In this document: in pieces, positions 35,532 to 47,455 of the stretch
Numbering within the stretch: the stretch's first letter is position 1
Layout of the letters: each line of letters opens with the position of its first letter
Assembly: GCF_020379485.1 (NCBI RefSeq)
Contig: NC_063436.1
Span: forward strand, 12,975,389-13,039,388
From: Brassica napus
Lineage: Eukaryota > Streptophyta > Magnoliopsida > Brassicales > Brassicaceae
Reading direction: 5' to 3'
DNA: 64,000 nucleotides
Translations under genes and position numbers: made by a program
Notes under the pieces: model-generated
Databases searched by the model: none
What the model was told of the DNA's origin: nothing
Seen by the model: the letters and a program-made list of their open reading frames with translations, nothing else

Positions 35532-37783
35532 TGTTACTTTGGTCTTTTTCTTCTATTGCAAAATCTCAAACAAACATTTTCCAGACAAAATCCTACAACG
35601 GAGTTTAATTAAAACGAAGCAAAACTATTTGAAACAAAAAAAAAATTTCCCAATGAGGATCAGATCAGATCAGATCGGATCTAGAGGAATTGTCTAATCG
35701 ACCTACTGTACGATAGGATCCGGCTAATGATGTCATTAAATGAGAGGAATTCAAAAGGGATAGAATAGATCGAGGGAAGGTACCTGGAGAAGAACAAAAC
35801 GCGGTAGCAAAAATGATCAGAAGGCAGCGCGGCTGTCGACGTTGGTTTCTCTCTTTTCTATTTTGAGTTGAAGAGTGCGCTTAAGTAAAGGAGAGTGATC
35901 TCCTCATCATTACATTTCCACAATAAAAAAGAAAAGAATAATTAAGGTGTGTTTCTTTTTTCTTTACAAAAAGAGAGGAGTTATTTTTTTTTTTAGAAGT
36001 GTAACAAACTAAACCGAATCATCAAATCCAAATTGGTGGAGTTGGATCACCAGTTCTCTCAGCTTTAGAATAACTTCGAGCTAAATCATTGGTCTTTCTA
36101 TTGTTTGATCGCTAAATCTTTTAAACTTTTTATAAAGATTAAATTTTGGGAAAATTGGAAATATAGACCAAAAAATTACTATCATTGTTATAATGAGATA
36201 ATCCTAATAATTTTTATTTGTCTCATTTGTCTCTGTATTGTTTGCTTTTCATATTCGTTTGATAGCTAAATCTTTTAATTTTTTTATAACGATTGAACTT
36301 CTTAGTGTAGATGAAAAAAAAACAGGTCATTTTGCTTGTATTGATACAACACCAAAGTCAAAACAGTCTCTTGTGAACACCACTTGTTGTTGTTGATACA
36401 CTTTTATACACTCTATATATGACTCATATAAACGTTTCGAATTTTGCATGTAGATGTGTGAAACGACGTCTAACATTCTTCACTCCCATCCATGTTGCTT
36501 TCACATCTTCCTTTTTGCATAACCACCGTTATCCTGAAAAACTACGTTTCCTTCCAAGTAACAAGTAACAACACCACCATTCTCTGTATTCATCTCTTTC
36601 AGAGAGAAATCAACTATTATTTTTGCCTTTTTTGATATCTTTTTCGGGTTTCTTTCCATAGTTTATCTTCTACTTCTACAAATATTAGATTTGTTGTGCA
36701 TTCCTATCTTTATAGTTAAAAAAATATTATTTCATGTTCTATCGAGAGTAATTAACATATTGAGAATTTTTTGGAATTCTTCAAAACATGTAATCCATAT
36801 TAGTGAACATCGATTCTCATGGAAATATTTTTGGGTTGGAAGGTGTATTTGAAAGAGTCCATTTATAATTATCTAGAGTAAACTGGAAGAACACATGATT
36901 ATTGATTTTTCCTCAGCTCCATATCATACACATTGCACATTGTATACTACGTGCGTTCAAGAGAAGTTTAACAATGCCTTAATACTCCCTTTGTTCCCGA
37001 AAGAATGATTTTCTAGAGTATTCACGCATTTTAAGAAAATAATTAATATTTTATAATTAAATTTATTATTTATTTTACTATACATTTTCCAATAAATATC
37101 AACCAATAGTATTCAACTAATTCAAATATTTTCAATTAATGTTTCTTAAAAGTATACAACTTTTCAAAACATTAAATACTAAAAGTACCTTAAAATTATA
37201 GAAAATCTATCATTTTGGAACAAAAAATAAATCTAGAAAAAACGATTTCTTAAACAATTATAAAAACTACGGAAGAAATACTTACAATGGATATTCAACA
37301 TGATGCAAGTAAACCCGGTCAGGAGGGATCTTCATAGGACGCCTCTGATAATACAATTAAACGTAGATCCTCGTAAAATAGTAGTATTGTCGGTTATCGA
37401 ATCATCAACGTAATATTTTTCATTATTATAATATTCTAATAAATCACCATTAAAAAAAAAATAGTTGGCAGAGAAAAAGGCCAGATTTTAAGAAATGTTT
37501 GGGCCTGATTTTAAAATACAAATCTTTATAATTCGAACTGATCCAAATTGACATTCTGTTTTAAGACATTGTCGTACCATCTATAGAAGATAATTTACAG
37601 AGTTGAATGTCCAAAACGAAAAAAAAGTAAAACCTTCTTCGTTCTTGCCGTTTCGTATAAAGCGAGACAAGTGCCCCTCTTTGGTCCAATCCTCTTCTTT
37701 TTTTTATATATATAATTCATCAAAATCGCGGAGAGAAGAGCGACCATCCGTTCACAGCCGATTACAAAAGAATCTTTAGGGGG
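35532..37783. other. URGT5 / At4g09830-like intergenic region (no TT8)
   Basis: 2.25 kb of AT-rich DNA holding two promoters, a GATCA microrepeat near 35665, and a Stowaway-like MITE. In Arabidopsis TT8 lies in this interval; no basic helix-loop-helix coding sequence is visible here. Confidence 0.6.
36985..37278. mobile_element. Stowaway-like MITE
   Basis: About 294 bp bounded by TA dinucleotides. The left end CTCCCTTTGTTCC is close to the Stowaway consensus CTCCCTCCGTTYC. The right end is a more worn inverted copy (ACTACGGAAGAAA). Subterminal TTTCTAGA/TCTAGAAA also pair. No coding capacity. Confidence 0.7.
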
Positions 37784-38937
37784 ATGGGTAAGAAGAGAAA
37801 AGCTACAGAGACGAGCCTCGATGAGGTAGATCGGACTGTCTACGCCTCCTTTCGAACCGCCGCGAACTCTCTGTCTCAGCTTTACACACAGTCCATGAAC
37901 CACCAGAAACTCTCTTTCCAAGCCGGTGAACGGCATGGTCTGGTATGGATTTAAAACCCTTCTCTCCCTCTGGCTCTTTGTGATTCTTGTCTATAAAAGG
38001 TTAAATTCAATTTGATGGGTCTTCGTTGAGAGTCTTACCGATCGGTTCTGTTGATTCCATGTTTTGATTTTCTATTTGGTGCTGGTTTCATGTACAACCT
38101 CCGTGCTAATCATCTCTTGTTTGCGGTGCCCCTCACTATATTTGACTGTACTTGTGTATGTCTGAATATCATATGTTGACAACTATATAATAACATTGTA
38201 TTGTATGTTCTTGTCTTTTTTTTTTTTTATGATGTACTGATATTCTACTTGACGTGGGGATAAATTGTGTTGTGGTGTGAAACTTTTAGTTGGACGGTGA
38301 CATATGTTAGTATGGATTAGAAAGAAAGGCATAGATTAGATTGTTGTGGCTCTTACTAGTTTTAATGCATCACTACCTAAGGTGAGAACACACTGAACGT
38401 TCTGCTCCAATTATTCCATGTTTCAGGAAAAACTGTACCAATGGATATGGAGACAACAAGAAGGAGGGTCAAGAGTGACTCCTGTGGATATAATCAATTA
38501 CATTCAGGTTTATATAATTTTATCTAACATAACATGGAATTATCCGGGTCAGATCTGTTTTTTTTTTCTGTTCTTGATTGAGTTTACTGTTTACCCTAAT
38601 GCAGAACGAGCTGGAGTGCTGCACAGAGGAGCCCCCAATATCCCCAAGAGCGCCGCCACCTCAACCAACAATGCATGTCACAAATTCCGGTCTCATTGCC
38701 TCTTCAGGCACGTCTTGCCCAACAGCTGTTCCGGCGATTCGGTCTGAGCAATGCGAAAACCAGGCCAAGAACTCGGTTTTCTCAAACGCTCTTTCAAGTC
38801 CCATACGCCGTAGTCTGCAGAACTACCAAATTCCGCAAGGAGGATACATATCTGGCGGAACCAGAAGCAGTGAACTGAACAGGGGATCTGACTCTCCTAG
38901 TTCTTTTGATTCTTCAATGGACATGCATGCAGAATAA
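37784..38937 (+). CDS. Plant-specific protein of unknown function (At4g09830-like)
   Basis: Three exons (37784-37942, 38427-38507, 38605-38937) give 190 residues. The N-terminal half is helical and well conserved: MGKKRKATETSLDEVDRTVY, then NSLSQLYTQSM and EKLYQWIWRQQEGGSRVTP, then DIINYIQNELE. The C-terminal half is Ser/Pro-rich and probably disordered. The basic MGKKRK start could be a nuclear signal. It resembles Arabidopsis At4g09830, which from memory has no defined function, and sits where that gene should be. No catalytic motif is visible. Confidence 0.85.
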
Positions 38938-39166
38938 GAAGCTATAAAGATGTAATACCCCCTCTTGTGATAATGTTTGATCTTATACAAAACTCGTTTG
39001 AATTTTCATAATGTATCAATTGGTTGTCATCTTGAAGGTGGTTTGCTGGTATTTTGGTTAGGGTTTCTGATGGTCACATGTAAATCATTGTGTTTGGGAT
39101 TCATATCTCTTTATTAACTTCTTAGTGTTCATGTTTCAAATCACTTGAAGATCATCTGGTAAATCA
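38938..39166. other. 3' flank of the At4g09830-like gene
   Basis: Short downstream region ending at the Helitron insertion point (A at 39166). Confidence 0.5.
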
Positions 39167-40535
39167 TCTATATTATTAAAGTTGAAGTACACAATCAGAT
39201 TGTTTGGAAACTTGAATAAGACTATTAAAAAAAATTAGAGTGTTTGGAAACATGAATTGTAGTTTTTAAAAAAAACTTAATTTTGTTTGGAAACAAGGAT
39301 AATAGTATCAAGAAAAAAAAGGGTAATGGGCTCATGTTATTAAGAAAAATTGAAAATCCATCATATTATAAGAAACTATCTATCTGTACCAGTTTTAAAA
39401 TATACGAAAATGAGTCAATCTAATTGCCTAAAACTTTTTTTTCTAAACTAACCATAAAACAAAATTTAAACTTTATATACATATTTCAAATCAAAATAAT
39501 AATTCAAAGTTGATTTATATCAAAAATTGATTAAAAAATATACATATATTCAAAAATGGATTTTTACTAAACTATTTTTCAATAACCATTATAAAAAAAT
39601 GTTGTCAATATATATAAGAACAATACAATACAAAGCTCAATTTGAAATACCAACTCAAATTATGGTTTTTATATTTCATAGTAAGTTATAAAAATATAAT
39701 ATATGTAATTATTTATATGATGGTACGTATAAAATACTATTAATTATATGATTACTTATATGATGATACGTATAAAATACGATTAATTATATGATGACAA
39801 TATACGATATATAATAATGACTAGGGATGGGCTTTCGGGTACCCACACGGGTTTGGTTCTGATCGGTTTGCGTTTCGGGTTTTCGGGGTCAAAGATTTCA
39901 GTCTTATTAGGATGTTTCTAAATTTTGGTTTGAGTTCGATTCGGATCTTTGCGGGTTTGGTTCGGGTTTGGATAACCCATTTAAATTATTTTTAAAGTTT
40001 TAAATCATTTTATATTTTAAATTTCTCAAAATTTATAAGTAAAATAATATATTACCTATAAATTTGAATAACATATGTCATAATACCTAAGCTTAACATA
40101 TCAATTGGCTTAATTTAAAATTTTGGATACATAATCAATAATTATTTTATGGTGATTAAGTATACTTTTACTATTTCAGATATTTACTTTTGACTATCAA
40201 TATATATTTTCAAGTATTTAAATCAATTTAAAAGTATCATTCTTGATGTTTTATATACGTTAAATCTAAACATAATTAATATATATAAATATATAAATCT
40301 ATTTTTAGATAAATTCGGGTACCCGAATACTTCGGTTCGGATCAGATTCGGTTCTCTAAATAACAAAATTTTGAATAATTCGAATATTTAATCAATTTAT
40401 GTTCGGGTTTGGTACTATATTTTCGGATCGGTATCGGTTCTGTTCCTCGGATTCATTTTGCCAAACCCCAATAATTACATGAAAAATAAATATCAACATA
40501 TTTTTCAAAATATACACCCGCGCACCAAAGTCTAG
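39167..40535 (+). mobile_element. Non-autonomous Helitron
   Basis: 1,369 bp starting TCTATATTATTAAAG and ending AAAGTCTAG, inserted between A (39166) and T (40536) as Helitrons do. The 3' end is preceded by the GC-rich CACCCGCGCACC segment of the terminal hairpin region. It has no rep/helicase. A GGGTTTCGGGTACCC-rich segment at about 39829-40471, starting GGATGGGC, looks like a second, nested repeat. Confidence 0.75.
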
Positions 40536-41035
40536 TTAATATTATAACTCATGCAACAAGAAAAATTAGTGTGAATTAGGTTGATAGCATATATGCAAAT
40601 GTATTCAAGTAAATGACTGCAAAATGTTGATGGTTTCATATGTCAATTGATCTCTCCAACTAGAAGTACAATTTACAAATAACTATAATGACAAAAAAAC
40701 ATTGGTAGCTACACGGAATATATGTGAACACATCCAGTATGAAGTATTGTGTGTCAAAAATTAAACCAACTATTCTTAATGCATGGTTATAGACACAAGT
40801 TTTCAAACTAATGTAAAACAATTCTTCATCATTTTATAGGAAAATAATCAAAATCTAACAGCAGAGTTTGTTCCACCAACATATAATCTAAGAGATGAGA
40901 TTTTATTTGATGATCTAGAGTATGACAGTTGATCAAAAAAAAAAGATCTAGAGTATGACACCATTGATTCACTTTAGCAATCAACGTTTATGACATGGTT
41001 TTGTTTTTCACTTCTTCTTTGGTTTTGCTTAGTTA

Positions 41036-41113
41036 ATGTTGTTTAATTAGCAATCAATTGGTTAATTAACAATGTTGTTTAATTAGCAATCAATTGGTTA
41101 ATTAACAATGTTG
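41036..41113. repeat. ~36-bp tandem repeat
   Basis: Two exact copies of a unit containing TTTAATTAGCAATCAATTGG. No other feature is seen between 40536 and 41727 apart from AT-rich DNA. Confidence 0.85.
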
Positions 41114-41723
41114 TTTCGCGAGACGCCTCCTTATCAAAACGCCTACTACAGTTTTTTTCATGAATGCTCAAGTATAAGAGTTGTGTAAGAGAGTTGAAAA
41201 GAACTCATTTAGCTTCACTAAAGACTTATCAAAATCAATGCTACAAAGCTCCGTTTGTGCTTGCGTTCTTGAGTTAAAAGCCTTCTTTTGTTATCAGCAT
41301 AAGTTTTTGTTGAGTTTGAATCTGATTGAGTTGTTATCTTTGTAATAAGTTGGCTCAAGTGTTTTATGTCTTCATCAAACCATCTCTCTTTTTAATTATT
41401 TGGATTGCAAAGAAAATCGTGAATCACTTTACCAAATTATACAAGTGACGTGTTATACAACTAACTTTTCTCTTAAACAACACCACTGTAACCAAATTTA
41501 ATTTAAGAAAAATATCACTTCACAATACTGAAAACAAAACCAATCAACTTAAACAAGAAATATCACATTGTAATAAAGCAATTCATAGTTGTGTGTAATA
41601 AAAAGAGAAAACCAAATCAAAACAACACCAGAACTCGAATCGTCATCGCTTGAGTCGTCCGGAGCTCGAATCATGCATCATCGCCGGAACTCCTTATGTT
41701 TTATGGGGGAAAAGTCACAAGAA

Positions 41724-41764
<41 letters not shown>

Positions 41765-42133
41765 GTTTTAGGCGAAAGCAGAAATGAGGACTTAGGGTTG
41801 CGGGTCATCAAAATCCCACGGATTAAGCCCATCCCGCTTTCGACCCGTCCCGCTTTTTACCCATCCCGCTTTTGACCTGTCCCGCTTTGAATCCGTCTTG
41901 CGAGGCCCGCAATTTTGCGGGCTTACCAAATGAAGGCCCAATCCCGTCCTGCAGCAGGTCTTTACGAATCAGGCCTGTGGTTCAAGTCCTTGATTACCAT
42001 CCCTACCCGGAAGAAAGCCATTTAAAAATCCAAGACATGGTTGTGTTATACGATTTCAAATCGAATACTTTAATTACTTTCTTTATTCCAAATCGAAAGA
42101 TGATTTTTGATACATTAAACAAGATAATAAATG

Positions 42134-42550
42134 CTATTGTTTCTTTTTACTCCAGTCAAGTTTTTGTCCCACTCGTTTACCATTTCTCGACAAGTAAATA
42201 CCATCATCCTTGGCAATCCACATGTAGGATTCACCACATTTACGAGCAAACCCTCCTGTATATGCTCTAAAGCCTTGAACATACTCCATTTTAGGTCCTT
42301 TTCGTAATACACAATCCAATTTTGTCCTTATGAATATATCATCTCCGAACCTAAATTTGTATGCATGTCCATTGAATTTTACACGATGGACGCCTAGATC
42401 GTCGTCTTTAGATTTGCAGTGGACTTCGAGAGTGCTATGACTCTTAGCTAACTTGTTTTGAAAAGAAACAGTATTTTTACGACACTTGGCTTCGTGAAAT
42501 CCAACAAACAAGGCAATAGTTAGAAGAAAAACAAAAGAAAAATTAATCAT
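42134..42550 (-). CDS. S1 self-incompatibility-homologue (SPH) protein, copy 1
   Basis: Single exon, 138 residues. Residues 1-22 are a signal peptide (MINFSFVFLLTIALFVGFHE). The mature protein has the four family cysteines (23, 45, 80, 105) and S1 motifs LEVHCKSKDDDLGVH, FRFGDDIFIRT and FRAYTGGFARKC. SPH proteins are small secreted beta-sandwich proteins related to the poppy stigma S-determinant. Most Arabidopsis members have no known role. This copy has Leu at residue 78 (TKLDC) where the twin copy and the 53-kb member have Trp (one base change at 42318). The two products otherwise look identical. Confidence 0.93.
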   Translation of the reverse strand: MINFSFVFLLTIALFVGFHEAKCRKNTVSFQNKLAKSHSTLEVHCKSKDDDLGVHRVKFNGHAYKFRFGDDIFIRTKLDCVLRKGPKMEYVQGFRAYTGGFARKCGESYMWIAKDDGIYLSRNGKRVGQKLDWSKKKQ

Positions 42551-42755
42551 TTTTATCTTTTTTTTTGGTCAACCAATCATTTTTATCTAACTAGTTTTTC
42601 TTTTGGATGAAAATTGATTTGGAGGAATATGAATCTAAAGAGGATCGTAGTCTACTTATTTATATTTTGTGCATGGCTTTACATTTTGGAATTATTTTCT
42701 TCTATAATAACTATATATTTTTAATTCTATCATATCTCATTGGTTTTAATTCTTA

Positions 42756-44277
42756 CTAGATTTTGATCCGCGCTTAAAAAGCGCGGGTTTATTTTTTGAA
42801 TTTAATAATTTTTAATATAAATTTTTATAAATATAGTTTATAAGTTTGGTCATATTATTCGGAACCGAATAATCAATCCGTACCAAATTGAAAAAATGAA
42901 ACCAAACTTGAACCAAAATTTATAAATAACCGAACATATTATATATATCTAGAACCAAGATAAATAGATACCTGAATTTTTAAAATATAAATTATATACC
43001 TACAAATATTAATTATATGTAATTTCTAAATAACCAAATATCTTAAATATGCTATTTATAAGCTGAATTATCCAATAAAAACAAATTACTCAAACATGTT
43101 TTTCAAATGTAAAAAAAAATATCTTAATAAGTCCTCAACATTCAGTCTAATTTTCCACTAAAAAGAACCAAAACACCAATAAGTGGTATCCACAGTCAAA
43201 CCAGTAAACGTAGTCACCATATATAATCTAATTTCAATTTAATAAAAATCCATTATTTAAAATCCTTTAAAATCTAAAACTCATATTAACTCGTGAATCT
43301 ATACCAGATGACATGGTAAAAATCTAAAATAACATGATAATATTTTTTCAAAATTTGATTAAATTTCTCATATAAATTTTACTAAGATATAAAATTGAAT
43401 AAACTACATTTTTTATGTTATACATTCTAGTTTATAGGTTTTATAATGACTATATTAAGATTAAATTTTTGAGTTTTAGAAATAAAATTATTATTAAGTT
43501 GAGTATAGTTGAGTTACCTATAAATGTTAAAAATAAATAATATATTTTATTTAAACATAAAAATCATTCTAAAAATGCTATAATTTCCTGAGAAAATATT
43601 TATACAAAACCCTTTCTCCTAATAAACCTAGTTGTAAAATATTTTCATCACAAAAATAACCTAGGAAGGTTTTCAAAGAAAAAGCTATAATTTTGAAATA
43701 TAATTAAGCTTGTTGTTGTACTGTGAAGTATTTCTCTAATCGTAATTGGAAGTTAATATGTTTTGACCGTCGAATGGTATCATGTTTTTAACTTTCTGTT
43801 AATCGTACTTGCATCATGTTTTTATGTTAGTTTGGGTCATAAAACATTTAATATGAATTAAAAGTATGATATTGTTCAGACTTTAATTACCAATAAATCC
43901 AAATGTTTTTATAGTAACTGCTTTTGTTAAAGAAAAATGATCATGGATTGTATGATTATTAAATCAGTTATAAAATAATCTGTTTTTCTTAATAGGTTTA
44001 GTGGCACAAAAGTAATATTCCAAGGAAAAATAGGAGTGAAATATATCAATGATTATGAATTAATAATATTGATGTATAAATCTTTGGTGTATTATAGTAA
44101 GTTGAGTATTAAATAAGAGCATTGGTTATTTTATAGTTAGAGAAATATAAGATAACTGATTAGTGTATAGTTAGAGAAATATAAGGTGAGGCCAAAAAAT
44201 AGCTAAGTTTAATGAATAGGTCCAACGACCTTTTATAAGTAGATTTTTTGGGACTCCTTCCCTTTTAATAGTATAAA
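42756..44277 (-). mobile_element. Non-autonomous Helitron with recoverable empty site
   Basis: On the minus strand it starts TTTATACTATTAAAAG (canonical start TCTATACTATTAAAAG with one change) and ends with a GCGCTTTTTAAGCGC hairpin followed by GATCAAAATCTAG. It is inserted between A and T. Unit 2 of the SPH duplicon has the uninterrupted site (TTCTTATGTAGTGC), which sets the ends exactly at 1,522 bp. It is AT-rich with no coding capacity. Confidence 0.9.
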
Positions 44278-44470
44278 TGTAGTGCATGATTTTGTAACTG
44301 AAAATCAAACCGGATCCCGCTTTAAGGAATCCCAGAGAACTATTGGACACATAAATCTTGTTTTTTTCTTTTTCATTTATCTATACTAACTTTTAAAACA
44401 TTAAAGAACTGATCTAGGAAATTAGCTTGTACTCCCGTACTGTAAAAATCTATGCATTAATAATATACTA

Positions 44471-44471
<1 letters not shown>

Positions 44472-44532
<61 letters not shown>

Positions 44533-45722
44533 GTTTTAGGCGAAAGCAGAAATGAGGACTTAGGGTTGCCGGTCTTCAAAATCCCGCGGGTTAAGCCCAT
44601 CCCGCTTTCGACCCGTCCCGCTTTTTACCCATCCCGCTTTTGACCTGTCCCGCTTTGAATCCGTCCTGCGAGGCCCGTAATTTTGCGGGCTTACCAAATG
44701 AAGGCCCAGTTTCGTTCCGCAGCAAGTCTTTACGAATCAGGCCTGTGGTTCAGGTCCTTGATTACTGTCCCTACCCGGAAGAAAGCCATTTAAAAATCCA
44801 AGACATGGTTGTATTATACGATTTCAAATCGAATACTTTAATTACTTTCTTTATTCCAAATCGAAAGATGATTTTTGATACATTAAACAAGATAATAAAT
44901 GCTATTGTTTCTTTTTACTCCAGTCAAGTTTTTGTCCCACTCGTTTACCATTTCTCGACAAGTAAATACCATCATCCTTGGCAATCCACATGTAGGATTC
45001 ACCACATTTACGAGCAAACCCTCCTGTATATGCTCTAAAGCCTTGAACATACTCCATTTTAGGTCCTTTTCGTAATACACAATCCCATTTTGTCCTTATG
45101 AATATATCATCTCCGAACCTAAATTTGTATGCATGTCCATTGAATTTTACACGATGGACGCCTAGATCGTCGTCTTTAGATTTGCAGTGGACTTCGAGAG
45201 TGCTATGACTCTTAGCTAACTTGTTTTGAAAAGAAACAGTATTTTTACGACACTTAGCTTCGTGAAATCCAACAAACAAGGCAATAGTTAGAAGAAAAAC
45301 AAAAGAAAAATTAATCATTTTAATCTTCTTTTTTTTTGTCAACCAATCATTTTTATCTAACTAGTTTTTCTTTTGGATGAAAATTGATTTGGAGGAATAT
45401 GAATCTAAAGAGGATCGTAGTCTACTTATTTATATTTTGTGCATGGCTTTACATTTTGGAATTATTTTCTTCTATAATAACTATATAGTTTTAATTCTAT
45501 CATATCTCATTGGTTTTAATTCTTATGTAGTGCATGATTTTGTAACTGAAAATCAAACCGGATCCCGCTTTAAGGAATCCCAGAGAACTATTGGACACAT
45601 AAATCTTGTTTTTTTTTCTTTTTCATTTATCTATACTAACTTTTAAAACATTAAAGAACTGATCCAGGAAATTAGCTTGTACTCCCGTACTGTAAAAATC
45701 TATGCATTAATAATATACTAGA
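44472..45722. repeat. SPH duplicon, unit 2
   Basis: Direct repeat of unit 1, starting in a longer CT microsatellite (about 44472-44528) and running to AATATACTAGACT. It lacks the Helitron. The stretch after the microsatellite differs more than the gene does. Confidence 0.92.
44902..45318 (-). CDS. S1 self-incompatibility-homologue (SPH) protein, copy 2
   Basis: Single exon of 138 residues from MINFSF; an upstream in-frame ATG at 45342 would put eight residues (MTKKKKIK) before the signal peptide, which is less likely. It has the same four cysteines, and Trp at residue 78. The protein matches copy 1 otherwise. It lies in the second unit of the tandem duplication in the same orientation as copy 1. 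Confidence 0.93.
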   Translation of the reverse strand: MINFSFVFLLTIALFVGFHEAKCRKNTVSFQNKLAKSHSTLEVHCKSKDDDLGVHRVKFNGHAYKFRFGDDIFIRTKWDCVLRKGPKMEYVQGFRAYTGGFARKCGESYMWIAKDDGIYLSRNGKRVGQKLDWSKKKQ

Positions 45723-47455
45723 CTTTGATTCGGGCGCGCGGGTGTTTTCATTCATTTTGTTATTTTTAAAGATTTTTTAATTTGATTTATATTATAGATT
45801 GTATATACTTTATGCATTTACCATCAAAATATTTGTTTAATATGAACTTTCCAGCAACATAATTTTATACCAGAAACTTACGGTAATTTTATATATTGTC
45901 TTATAGAGTTTATGATTATAGTAGTTTATATAAATATTTGTATGGTTAGAATGCATTCGAATAGAAGTTATACAAAATATTCACTAAGTAACACATTTGT
46001 AATCAATTTTCTTTTCATAACAGCATTACATATAGTGATATTAATTCATTTTTTTCATCATCCGTATCTTAACAACATTACATATAGTGATATTAATTCT
46101 TTTTTTTTCTTTTTTTTTCATCATCAACATTACATAACAAATAGGAATATCGAAATATATATATTTTAAAGGAAATATAGTTTCTTTAAATATTTCCAAA
46201 ACTTTTTTCGACTTTATGTGATATTATATAGAAAATAAATATTCTAGTTGTTCATTTATAAATTGTATGTAAAAGATCAAAGTCTTTTTGGTTAATGTGA
46301 TAGCAAAAAGAAGGATATTGTTAAGCTAAGTTATAAGTAAAGTGGTTGATTTTGACAAATATTTTATGGAACTGATTAAGATTTCAAATATTTTCAATTG
46401 AATACTTACTAACATTCCGATTAAGATTTTCAATTGATTAAGATTTTGTGAATTGTTTGAGAAATTATTATTATGCAAATTTATAGATATTTTTAATTTA
46501 TAAAGTTTGATAAAAAAATATAAAGAAGTTGTAAATCAAATTGAAATTTGGTTTAGAAAATTATTATGAAAAACATATGTAAACAAACTCAGTAATATTA
46601 GTTTTAACATACTTTAGTTCATTAAAGAAATTTCAGTTTATGTTATGTTATCTATGTTAGTTTTGATAATCTGAGAATACAGCTTGATTCAAAGAAAATA
46701 TTGTTATTACGTTTAAATATATATTATGTTATGTAAGATTATGTTTCAAAAGGAATATATTTCTAATATTAAGATTATTTTTTGTAAACTTTCCTTTTTT
46801 ATGAAATAAAATTATGTATAGGATATATTTTCGTTTTAAAAATTTATTTTTGTCTTTTAATAATTGTTTCTGTGAACTTTCCTTTTTAAGAAACTTAAAT
46901 TATTTATGATACATTTTTTCTTTTTTAAAATTTATAGTTCATTAATTAATGTTTACTTTTATTATATATATTATTGGAAAGATGATAGAGAAAAGGAAAA
47001 TTAAATGAAAATTAAATAAAATTTTAGTAATGGCAATTATATATTAGTTTATTTCGGGTATCTCAGTAATCAACCGTCGTAAGAATTAACGTGAGTGTGA
47101 CACGTAGTAAACTGAATTCTCATTAATATTATAGGAATTACAATCAAACATAACTTTAAGTATATTTTTGTAGTTTGTTTTAAAAGTTATTTTTGATAAA
47201 CTTGAATGATGAATAATTTAACATCATAAACAAATGTTTAGGTTTTATCTAGAAATTCATAATTGATAAGCTATGGTTGTGATAAAACTGAAAAATTAAA
47301 ATCATTATAAATTATTAATCATCTAAACCAAAAATTTAACATGTATAACAAAAAAGTAATCATATTATAGATTATGTATAGTATAATTTTTATTAAATAA
47401 AATAATTATACACCAAAAATAATATCTCTTTTGAAAATACGGGTCAAAATCTAGT
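45716..47455. mobile_element. Region bounded by two Helitron-type 3' ends
   Basis: The left end, read on the minus strand, is CACCCGCGCGCCCGAATCAAAGTCTAG followed by T. The right end on the plus strand is ACGGGTCAAAATCTAG followed by T. Both look like Helitron 3' termini and point outwards. I could not find either TC 5' end. The inside is AT-rich with no gene. Confidence 0.45.

Larger units (their letters stand above)
41728..44471. repeat. SPH duplicon, unit 1 (with Helitron)
   Basis: Begins in a CT microsatellite, continues through GTTTTAGGCGAAAGCAG, a run of CCCGCTTTT-type units (41800-41900), the SPH gene and its upstream flank, and ends AATATACTAGACT at the junction with unit 2. Without the Helitron at 42756-44277 it is about 1.22 kb, matching unit 2 at 44472-45722. 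Confidence 0.92.

Noticed and set aside
41872..45038. 132-codon plus-strand frames at 41872 and 44640
   Set aside because: They run antisense to SPH copies 1 and 2 and through the CCCGCTTTT repeat; their conservation reflects the tandem duplication.
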